Assembly (NCBI GenBank): GCA_001818835.1
Contig: MHKL01000004.1
Span: forward strand, 2,606-7,626
Length of the DNA: 5,021 nucleotides
Reading direction: 5' to 3'
Source of the DNA: Candidatus Komeilibacteria bacterium RIFCSPLOWO2_01_FULL_45_10
Lineage (GTDB): Bacteria > Patescibacteriota > Patescibacteriia > UBA1558 > UBA10009
Part shown: positions 1-5,021 of the stretch, one piece after another
Layout of the letters: each line of letters starts with the position of its first letter
How positions within the stretch are numbered: position 1 is the first letter of the stretch
Notes under the pieces: generated by a model
Databases searched by the model: none
What the model was told of the DNA's origin: nothing
What the model saw: only the letters and a program-made list of their open reading frames with translations
Program-made: the position numbers and the translations under genes

Positions 1-10
1 TTAAAAGCGA

Positions 11-17
11 CTCCAAA
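11..17 (-). promoter_or_regulatory. possible ribosome binding site for a gene starting left of the window
   Basis: Read on the minus strand the bases are TTTGGAG, a reasonable Shine-Dalgarno core, and the window ends 10 bases further on without a start codon. A minus-strand gene could begin just outside. In many bacteria topA follows dprA, which would fit the orientation, but nothing of the coding sequence is visible. This is a weak, context-based suggestion. Confidence 0.2.
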
Positions 18-45
18 AAACGGACGGCCTGATAATATTTGGTAA

Positions 46-115
46 ACCCCGCACCACTTTTTAGACAACTCAAATAATTCGACTTTGATTTTTGATTTAA
101 AAAGTGGTGCGGGGT
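46..115. repeat. perfect 18-bp inverted repeat just past the dprA stop
   Basis: The left arm 46-63 (ACCCCGCACCACTTTTTA) is the exact reverse complement of the right arm 98-115, with a 34-nt spacer. The spacer contains a tandem 7-mer, TTTGATT at 84-90 and 91-97. On the minus strand the first arm starts 5 nt after the dprA stop codon. Neither strand has a T-run after the distal arm, so this is not a standard intrinsic terminator, although a transcript through it would form a very stable stem. It does not resemble the TGTCATT repeats elsewhere in the window. It could be a small mobile-element remnant, a transcript-end protecting hairpin or a protein binding site. The rest of 1-120 holds nothing else I can support. 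Confidence 0.75.
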
Positions 116-120
116 GAAAT

Positions 121-1215
121 TCATAACTTAATATAATTTTGATTGCCGATGTTTTGCGCCAGTCCCTTCACTTCCAGTTTAACCAAAACGGCATTGACCA
201 GCGCTGCTTCTAATCTACAATTTTCTGCGATTTTGTCAATGTGCAGCGGCGCCAAAGAAAGCGCCTGGTAAACCGATTTTTCTTCAGCCAGCAAAGAAAC
301 AGGGGCTGCTGTCTGAACCTGGGGATTGGCCGGCGCCTGAACGATATTGAAAAACTCCAGAATGTCAGTCGCTTGCGTCACTACCCGCGCCCCCTCCTTG
401 ATTAACCGGTTGACGCCCGCGGCATTGGCGCCATTGACGTTCTGCGGCACGGCCATGACTTCGCGGTTCTCATTTAAGGCGCAAGCGGCCGTAATCAAGG
501 CGCCGGATTTTTGCGAGGCCTCAACCACCAAAACCGCTTCGCTTAAACCGGCAATAATCCTGTTTCTTCTGGGGAAATTAAACGGCTGGGCGGGTACTAG
601 GGGCGGAAATTCGGAAATAAGCAGGCCGCCTTTTTCCAAAATCTCCTGGGCCAGCTTTAAATTGGAGAGCGGGAAAAAATTGTCCCAAGCCAGTCCCGAG
701 CCCAAAACGCCAATCGCCAGACCGTTGTTTTTCAAAGTCAGCTCGTGCGCCAAACCGTCCACGCCCCAGGCCAGGCCGGAAACAATCACCACGCCGCTTT
801 TAATAACGGAATCCAAAATTTCCGGCATCACCCACTTGGCATAAGCGGAAATTTTTCTGGAGCCGACCGCGGCCAAAACCGGCTTTTTATTAAAAAATCC
901 CGGGTTGCCGCGCCAATACAAAACTAACGGCGGGGCGTAAATTTCCTTTAAAAGTAAAGGATAAGCCAAATCGTTAAAGCCGATGGTTTCAATGCCTTCA
1001 TTTTTAATTTCCTGCACAAGAGTATCCGGATTCAGCCGTTCCCTATCCCGAAGCAGTTCAATGATTTTTAGCGGCACCCCTTTTTCCCGCAAATCAAAAA
1101 CCGAAGCCCGAAAAACGGCTTCGGCCGAACCGAACAAATCCAACAGCTTTTTCAGGGTCACCGGCCCCAAACCTTCAATTTGAGTTAAGGCGATTAAAAA
1201 CTTATCTGCCATCAT
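121..1215 (-). CDS. dprA: DNA-processing protein DprA (Smf family)
   Basis: Cytoplasmic protein that binds incoming single-stranded DNA during natural transformation and loads RecA on it. The 364 residues carry a helix-hairpin-helix-like N-terminus (about 10-30, IEGLGPVTLKKLL). The Rossmann-type core follows: VGSRKISAYA (117-126), SGLAWGVDGLAH (146-157), GSGLAWDNFFPLSN (172-185), SEFPP (201-205), the family signature FPRRNRIIAGLS (214-225) and KSGALITA (236-243). Residues 290-307 form an Ala/Pro/Gln-rich linker. A C-terminal winged-helix-like domain (about 308-362) resembles the DprA DML1 module. Length is normal for the three-domain form. Two ATGs open the gene (1213-1215 and 1210-1212). Upstream only a purine-rich AAAGAAAAG is present, a weak Shine-Dalgarno, so the exact first Met is uncertain. 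The stop is TGA. The gene diverges from the zinc-ribbon gene across a 77-bp spacer. Trp replaces the usual Arg-like residue at position 150, which is probably neutral. Confidence 0.96.
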   Translation of the reverse strand: MMADKFLIALTQIEGLGPVTLKKLLDLFGSAEAVFRASVFDLREKGVPLKIIELLRDRERLNPDTLVQEIKNEGIETIGFNDLAYPLLLKEIYAPPLVLYWRGNPGFFNKKPVLAAVGSRKISAYAKWVMPEILDSVIKSGVVIVSGLAWGVDGLAHELTLKNNGLAIGVLGSGLAWDNFFPLSNLKLAQEILEKGGLLISEFPPLVPAQPFNFPRRNRIIAGLSEAVLVVEASQKSGALITAACALNENREVMAVPQNVNGANAAGVNRLIKEGARVVTQATDILEFFNIVQAPANPQVQTAAPVSLLAEEKSVYQALSLAPLHIDKIAENCRLEAALVNAVLVKLEVKGLAQNIGNQNYIKL

Positions 1216-1225
1216 ACGCTTTTCT

Positions 1226-1254
1226 TTGACAAAATGATATAATTACGCTATCAT
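1226..1254 (+). promoter_or_regulatory. sigma-70-type promoter of the zinc-ribbon gene
   Basis: A consensus -35 TTGACA (1226-1231) is followed by a 17-nt spacer and a -10 TATCAT (1249-1254, five of six matches). Transcription would start near 1261, giving a leader of about 32 nt. The site lies in the 77-bp divergent spacer, so any dprA promoter must overlap it. On the minus strand TATCAT at 1234-1239 could serve as a dprA -10, but its -35 (TTTATA) is poor. Confidence 0.72.
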
Positions 1255-1282
1255 AATATAAAAATTTTGACAATAGTTCATT

Positions 1283-1287
1283 AGGAG
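1283..1287 (+). promoter_or_regulatory. Shine-Dalgarno site AGGAG
   Basis: AGGAG lies 5 nt before the ATG at 1293 and fixes that start codon. It is the only well-placed Shine-Dalgarno sequence in the window; the other gene starts have none, or a weak or mis-spaced one. Confidence 0.8.
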
Positions 1288-1292
1288 CAATA

Positions 1293-1499
1293 ATGGCAGT
1301 TACTGAACAGTGTCCGCATTGCGGACAGTATGGTTATTATCCAACAACTGACACCTGCCACACTTGCGGTTTTGTGGGAGGAGAAGAAACAGCGGTTCAG
1401 GTGGCCATAGAGCCGGTAAAGCACAATGGCCATCGCCAAGGCCCTCTCGGCCAGCAAACAACCATCATCTACCCGCCTGACCAGCTTTCAAAAAACTGA
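1293..1499 (+). CDS. small zinc-ribbon protein, function unknown
   Basis: The 68-residue product has two CxxC knuckles, CPHC (C7, C10) and CHTC (C22, C25), each followed by Gly and separated by 11 residues. This is a classical four-Cys zinc ribbon that should bind one Zn(II). The rest (about 29-68) is polar, with two His, several Gln, Pro and Gly, and no predicted helix-rich domain or membrane segment; it is probably flexible. I do not recognise a specific family. Zinc ribbons of this size occur as nucleic-acid-binding or adaptor proteins, but nothing here selects among those. The gene is a self-contained unit: strong promoter, AGGAG site 5 nt before ATG, TGA stop, and an intrinsic terminator starting 14 nt later. 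It is therefore likely expressed independently of the divergent dprA and of groESL downstream. Coding potential is well supported; function is not. Confidence 0.85.
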   Translation: MAVTEQCPHCGQYGYYPTTDTCHTCGFVGGEETAVQVAIEPVKHNGHRQGPLGQQTTIIYPPDQLSKN

Positions 1500-1513
1500 C
1501 CTCAACCGCAACC

Positions 1514-1543
1514 AAGAACGTACCCAAGGGTGCGTTCTTTTTT
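1514..1543 (+). terminator. intrinsic terminator of the zinc-ribbon gene
   Basis: The left arm 1514-1525 (AAGAACGTACCC) pairs with 1528-1539 (GGGTGCGTTCTT) through 12 pairs including one U-G. The tip is very small, so the last pair probably opens into a CAAG tetraloop. A T-run (1538-1543) follows immediately. This separates the gene from the groESL promoter about 30 nt downstream. Confidence 0.88.
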
Positions 1544-1574
1544 ACCCTTTTTGGCCCGCTTGAGCCAAGGGGGC

Positions 1575-1604
1575 TTGACAAACTCCCCTAATTTTTCCTA
1601 AAAT
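1575..1604 (+). promoter_or_regulatory. groESL promoter
   Basis: A consensus -35 TTGACA (1575-1580), an 18-nt spacer and a -10 TAAAAT (1599-1604, five of six matches) predict initiation near 1611. The CIRCE operator begins about 5 nt later, the usual geometry for HrcA-repressed vegetative promoters. No alternative heat-shock sigma promoter is needed to explain control. Confidence 0.82.
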
Positions 1605-1615
1605 AGAGCAAAGAA

Positions 1616-1642
1616 TTAGCACTCCCCCTTTGAGAGTGCTAA
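1616..1642 (+). promoter_or_regulatory. CIRCE operator (HrcA binding site)
   Basis: TTAGCACTC (1616-1624), a 9-nt spacer and GAGTGCTAA (1634-1642) match the canonical CIRCE consensus perfectly. CIRCE is the operator of the heat-shock repressor HrcA, whose own folding depends on GroEL, so falling free chaperonin derepresses the operon. It sits at the start of the groESL transcript. hrcA itself is not in the window and must lie elsewhere. Confidence 0.97.
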
Positions 1643-1656
1643 ACCCCTTATTTAAC

Positions 1657-1761
1657 TGTCATTTCGACCGAGTGAAGCTTTAGCTGAACGAGTGGAGAAA
1701 TCCCTTATATTAAAGGGATTTCTCCACTCTCCCGCCAAAGGCGGGATCGCTCGAAATGACA
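1657..1761. repeat. palindromic intergenic repeat, copy 1, in the groESL leader
   Basis: Outer arms TGTCATTTCGACCGA (1657-1671) and 1747-1761 are complementary except for one position. Inside are a perfect 17-bp hairpin (1690-1706 with 1713-1729, 6-nt loop), a side hairpin CCCGCC-AAA-GGCGGG (1731-1745) and a weak AGCT-TT-AGCT hairpin (1676-1685). The whole can fold as a closed stem with branches. It consists of two inverted half-units, 1657-1704 and 1715-1761, each running from TGTCATTTCGA to AGAAATCCC. It is transcribed as part of the groES 5' leader and contains no ORF of note. Confidence 0.88.
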
Positions 1762-1789
1762 AAACATTATTATTAACTAAACAAACAAT

Positions 1790-2080
1790 ATGAAATTAAA
1801 ACCCTTAGGCGACAACATTGTGGTTAAAGCCATTTCCCAAGAAGAAACCACCAAATACGGCATTATCCTGCCCGAAACCGTGGATAAGGAAAAGCCGGAG
1901 CAGGGCGAAGTCATTGCCGTGGGTCCGGGTAAAATCCTGGATAACGGCAATCGTTCACCTATGGAAGTTAAAATCGGCGACAAGATTATTTTCAAAAAAT
2001 ATTCTCCGGACGAATTCAAGATTGACGGCCAGGAGGTTTTGGTTTTAAACCAATCCGACGTCATCGCCGTTTTGGAATAA
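1790..2080 (+). CDS. groES: co-chaperonin GroES (Hsp10)
   Basis: Heptameric lid that caps the GroEL ring with ATP and creates the closed folding chamber in the cytoplasm. The 96 residues match the normal GroES length. Family features in order are the N-terminal strand PLGDNIVVK (5-13; the commoner residue at position 9 is Arg), the mobile loop around 16-31 with the GroEL-contacting hydrophobic tripeptide in GIILPE (24-29), GEVIAVGPGK (39-48), the roof loop near 50-58, VKIGDKIIFKKY (60-71) and the C-terminal strand VLVLNQSDVIAVLE (83-96). ATG at 1790 is the natural start, though upstream sequence (ACTAAACAAACAAT) has no Shine-Dalgarno. It is first in an operon with groEL, 95 nt downstream, under a CIRCE-controlled promoter. 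Its leader of roughly 180 nt includes the palindromic repeat at 1657-1761. Confidence 0.98.
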   Translation: MKLKPLGDNIVVKAISQEETTKYGIILPETVDKEKPEQGEVIAVGPGKILDNGNRSPMEVKIGDKIIFKKYSPDEFKIDGQEVLVLNQSDVIAVLE

Positions 2081-2125
2081 ACGCGAACGACGCGAACTAA
2101 CGCAAATGGCTCGCGAACCGCAAAC
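2081..2125 (+). repeat. degenerate CGCGAAC repeats in the groES-groEL spacer
   Basis: After the groES stop, ACGCGAAC occurs at 2081-2088 and 2090-2097, followed by ACGCAAA (2100-2106), CGCGAAC (2112-2118) and CGCAAAC (2119-2125). The units are irregularly spaced and vary at one or two positions. They encode no continuing reading frame and form no obvious hairpin. Their role, if any, is unknown. Confidence 0.5.
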
Positions 2126-2132
2126 AAACTAC

Positions 2133-3807
<1,675 letters not shown>

Positions 3808-3817
3808 TCAAACAATA

Positions 3818-3967
3818 AAAAAGGCCTTGCCCGTTTTGTCATTGCGAGGAGCCCCGCCAAAGGCGGGGCGACGAAGCAATCCCATTGTTAATGTCTTTAT
3901 CAGCGGGATTGCCACGCCCCGACTTAACGTCGGGGCTCGCAATGACACTTCAGGGCAAGGCCTTTTT
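3818..3967 (+). terminator. groESL terminator, stem split by an inserted repeat
   Basis: The arm AAAAAGGCCTTGCCC (3818-3832) is perfectly complementary to GGGCAAGGCCTTTTT (3953-3967), a 15-bp stem ending in five T. The A-tract and T-tract at the two ends make it potentially bidirectional. The arms are 120 nt apart because a 111-bp palindromic repeat occupies the loop. Without that repeat the loop would be about 9 nt, an ordinary terminator. Because the insert folds on itself, the arms may still meet and terminate transcription. The -35 of the next gene's promoter starts 4 nt after the stem. Confidence 0.82.
3837..3947. repeat. palindromic intergenic repeat, copy 2, inside the groEL terminator loop
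   Basis: Outer arms TGTCATTGCGAG (3837-3848) and 3936-3947 pair perfectly over 12 bp. Inside are a side hairpin GCCCCGCC-AAA-GGCGGGGC (3851-3869), a central stem GCAATCCC (3876-3883) with GGGATTGC (3905-3912), and a second side hairpin GCCCCGAC with GTCGGGGC (3916-3936, sharing its last base with the outer stem). The predicted shape is a four-way junction. The two inverted half-units are 3837-3883 and 3905-3947. The 15-mer CCCGCCAAAGGCGGG is identical to one in copy 1 (1731-1745). No coding sequence is present. Confidence 0.9.
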
Positions 3968-3970
3968 GCT

Positions 3971-3999
3971 TTGCTTTAAAACGCCGGATATTTTATAAT
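3971..3999 (+). promoter_or_regulatory. promoter of the 4006 membrane-protein gene, probably leaderless
   Basis: A perfect -10 TATAAT (3994-3999) is preceded, after 17 nt, by TTGCTT (3971-3976), which matches only the first half of TTGACA. The -10 ends 6 nt before the ATG at 4006, so the predicted transcription start falls on or next to the start codon. No Shine-Dalgarno sequence could fit. Confidence 0.65.
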
Positions 4000-4005
4000 A
4001 TAATC

Positions 4006-4551
4006 ATGGCTATGAACCTCCACAAACGCGACTTGCATTATTCCTCTGATGAGGGTTTTCCCTGGGAAAAGGACAGCCAAACACCGACGGAGATTAAAGA
4101 ATCGCCTGAACCGGTTAAATCCGCCGGTAATTTTGGCGAACTGATCTTGGGTAAAAACCTCAACTGGTATAAGGAAATGACTGTCTGGCCGATGTTTATT
4201 CTTTTGATTCTGGAAATCGGCATCCGGGTTCTTCAGTCCAAATACCTCGTCACTTTAAATCCGGCGATTTTCAACTGGACCATTAACGCGGCGAGGTTAA
4301 TTCTTTTTGTTTATTTGACTCTGGCGGCGGTCAGGCAATTTAAAGCCGACAAAAAACAAACAATGCTGGGCGCGGCGCTGGGCGGAATAATGGTCGGTTT
4401 AATGCTGGCGATTTTCCAGCTCTTCTGGTACCTTGAACTCTGGACCGTTTTTAACCTCATTGGCCAGCCGCTTTTGTTGGGAGCCGAGGGCCTGCTCATC
4501 AGCTGGCTCTGCCTGACTCTTTTTAAAAACCTAATCTCTAAGAATAATTAA
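4006..4551 (+). CDS. four-helix integral membrane protein, unrecognised
   Basis: I do not recognise a family. The 181-residue product starts with a polar, charged N-terminal stretch of about 55 residues rich in Glu, Lys, Ser and Pro and without a signal peptide. Four hydrophobic segments follow at about 58-76, 89-110, 120-145 and 149-173, and the protein ends in a short Lys/Asn tail. A positively charged loop (RQFKADKK, 110-117) lies between segments 2 and 3 and, by the positive-inside rule, is probably cytoplasmic, which would put both termini inside. Segment 3 has a small-residue run (GAALGGIMVG, 122-131) suited to helix packing. ATG at 4006 is used here, but a second in-frame ATG at 4012 is equally possible. 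It lies 25 nt upstream of a DUF4870-like membrane protein on the same strand, so the two are probably co-transcribed. Cargo, partner and function cannot be read from the sequence. Confidence 0.85.
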   Translation: MAMNLHKRDLHYSSDEGFPWEKDSQTPTEIKESPEPVKSAGNFGELILGKNLNWYKEMTVWPMFILLILEIGIRVLQSKYLVTLNPAIFNWTINAARLILFVYLTLAAVRQFKADKKQTMLGAALGGIMVGLMLAIFQLFWYLELWTVFNLIGQPLLLGAEGLLISWLCLTLFKNLISKNN

Positions 4552-4568
4552 TCCTTAATCCTTAATCC
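4548..4568 (+). repeat. 7-bp tandem repeat (TTAATCC, three copies)
   Basis: Three perfect copies of TTAATCC start at 4548, 4555 and 4562. The first copy supplies the TAA stop of the upstream membrane protein. Because the period is 7, the TAA triplets fall in all three forward frames. The tract fills most of the 25-nt spacer before the next gene and shares TTAATC with the octamer repeat before groEL. Confidence 0.8.
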
Positions 4569-4576
4569 TAAAATTT

Positions 4577-4900
4577 ATGACCAACATCCAAAATCCCGAG
4601 AGCAACCGCGACATTGAAGAAAACAAAATTCTGGCGGCCGTGGGCTATGTCTGGATTTTATGCCTGGTGCCGCTTTTTTTGAAAAGAAATTCCCGCTTTG
4701 CCCAGTTCCACGCCAAACAGGGCCTGGTGCTTTTTATTTTGGAAGTTATCGGCTGGCTGATCTTCTGGATTCCCTTAATCGGCTGGGTTCTGTTTATCTA
4801 CGTTATCATTATGGCGGTGATGGGCATTATGAATTCCCTGCAAGGCAATTGGTGGGAAATGCCGGTTTTAGGCAAATACGCGCGGAAAATCAATTTATAA
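4577..4900 (+). CDS. DUF4870 (Tic20-like) family membrane protein
   Basis: A 107-residue protein with three predicted membrane helices (about 18-36, 48-65 and 68-86). The N-terminal ENKILAAVGYVWIL (15-28), the loop RFAQFHAKQGLVLF (40-53) and the C-terminal GNWWEMPVLGKYARKI (90-105) resemble what I know of small DUF4870/Tic20-like proteins. The FAQFHAKQG loop between the first two helices is the most distinctive element. Some family members are named after the plastid import component Tic20, but the bacterial function is not established and should not be assumed to be protein import. ATG at 4577 has no Shine-Dalgarno upstream; the TTAATCC repeats lie there instead. It probably shares a transcript with the preceding four-helix membrane protein. 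Family assignment rests on pattern recognition. Confidence 0.88.
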   Translation: MTNIQNPESNRDIEENKILAAVGYVWILCLVPLFLKRNSRFAQFHAKQGLVLFILEVIGWLIFWIPLIGWVLFIYVIIMAVMGIMNSLQGNWWEMPVLGKYARKINL

Positions 4901-4901
4901 T
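4896..4901 (+). promoter_or_regulatory. possible -10 element for pyruvate kinase
   Basis: TATAAT overlaps the TAA stop of the DUF4870 gene. Transcription would begin near 4908, just before the 4911-4931 hairpin. No recognisable -35 stands at the right distance (CAAATA at 4873-4878), so read-through from the upstream genes is an alternative. Confidence 0.3.
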
Positions 4902-4910
4902 AAGATACTC

Positions 4911-4931
4911 TGTCATTCCGACCGAATGACA
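4911..4931. repeat. short copy (remnant) of the TGTCATT palindromic repeat
   Basis: TGTCATTC (4911-4918) and GAATGACA (4924-4931) form a perfect 8-bp stem with a 5-nt loop. The first 19 bases match the left end of copy 1 (1657-1675) at 17 positions. It keeps only the ends of the larger element and has no T-run, so it is not a terminator. It lies 10 nt before the pyruvate kinase start. Confidence 0.72.
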
Positions 4932-4941
4932 ATATTAGGAC

Positions 4942-5021
4942 ATGAAACGGACTAAAATTGTCGCCACCATCGGGCCGGCGTGCGACGGGCTGAAAACCTT
5001 AACGCAAATGATCAGGGCGGG
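4942..5021 (+). CDS. pyk: pyruvate kinase, N-terminal part (runs off the window)
   Basis: Glycolytic enzyme that transfers phosphate from phosphoenolpyruvate to ADP, giving ATP and pyruvate in the cytoplasm. Only the first 26 codons are inside the window. They read MKRTKIVATIGPACDGLKTL and continue TQMIRA; the TKIVATIGPA stretch is the conserved opening strand of the barrel in pyruvate kinases, where Cys replaces the more usual Ser after GPA. ATG at 4942 is the only plausible start because a TAG lies in frame just upstream at 4936. AGGA (4937-4940) ends only 1 nt before the ATG, too close for a standard Shine-Dalgarno. Domain B, the active-site Lys and the C-terminal domain lie beyond the edge, so intactness cannot be judged. 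Confidence 0.93.
   Translation, partial: MKRTKIVATIGPACDGLKTLTQMIRA

Noticed and set aside
46..115. Intrinsic terminator for dprA
   Set aside because: The stem is strong but no T-run follows the distal arm on the minus strand, so I list it only as an inverted repeat.
347..844. 165-residue plus-strand reading frame
   Set aside because: It is antisense to the conserved dprA core, has no domain-like pattern or ribosome site, and its existence follows from dprA codon bias. The shorter frames at 745-927 and 983-1183 are rejected for the same reason.
1267..1272. Second TTGACA as a -35 box before the zinc-ribbon gene
   Set aside because: A -10 at proper spacing would fall on the start codon, and none is present. 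The upstream TTGACA/TATCAT pair is better.
1690..1729. Intrinsic terminator or RNA attenuator upstream of groES
   Set aside because: The 17-bp hairpin has no downstream T-run and is the central part of a larger symmetric repeat seen elsewhere, so termination there is not supported.
1777..2127. 116-residue minus-strand reading frame over groES
   Set aside because: It covers the whole of groES in antisense and resembles no known protein. groES has the expected length, neighbours and operator.
4660..4929. 89-residue plus-strand frame overlapping the DUF4870 gene
   Set aside because: It runs through the DUF4870 gene in a different frame, lacks conserved features and ends inside the 4911-4931 repeat.

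Overview
The window looks like a chromosomal housekeeping segment from an uncultured bacterium, most plausibly a member of the Patescibacteria / Candidate Phyla Radiation. That placement is inferred from compact gene spacing, few Shine-Dalgarno sites, a Tic20-like DUF4870 protein of a type I associate with those genomes, and hairpin-rich intergenic repeats. It is not proven. TGA ends dprA and the zinc-ribbon gene at sensible positions, so the sequence uses TGA as a stop rather than the recoded TGA of Gracilibacteria/Absconditabacteria.

Layout. 1-120 is a noncoding left edge holding a perfect 18-bp inverted repeat. 121-1215 (minus) is dprA, the RecA/ssDNA-handling protein of natural transformation. 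It diverges from a 68-residue zinc-ribbon protein at 1293-1499 (plus), which has its own promoter, a good ribosome binding site and an intrinsic terminator. Next comes the groES-groEL chaperonin operon (1790-3807), driven by a TTGACA/TAAAAT promoter with a perfect CIRCE operator just after the predicted transcription start, so HrcA heat-shock control is expected. After the groEL terminator come two small membrane-protein genes (4006-4551, unrecognised, four predicted helices; 4577-4900, DUF4870/Tic20-like). The last gene is the start of pyruvate kinase (4942 onward), cut by the window edge.

The less ordinary content is between the genes. Two palindromic repeats of about 105-111 bp, each made of two inverted half-units that begin TGTCATT(T/G)CGA, flank the chaperonin operon. 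One lies in the groESL 5' leader, between CIRCE and groES. The other sits inside the loop of the groEL terminator hairpin. A 21-bp remnant of the same family precedes pyruvate kinase. Most genes here lack a Shine-Dalgarno sequence. groEL and the DUF4870 gene are instead preceded by short tandem repeats built on TTAATC, and the 4006 gene appears to be leaderless.

I see no defence island, CRISPR array, insertion sequence with a transposase, tRNA or rRNA. No clear new multi-gene system is visible. The best leads are the repeat family, its nesting in the terminator, and the unrecognised membrane protein.
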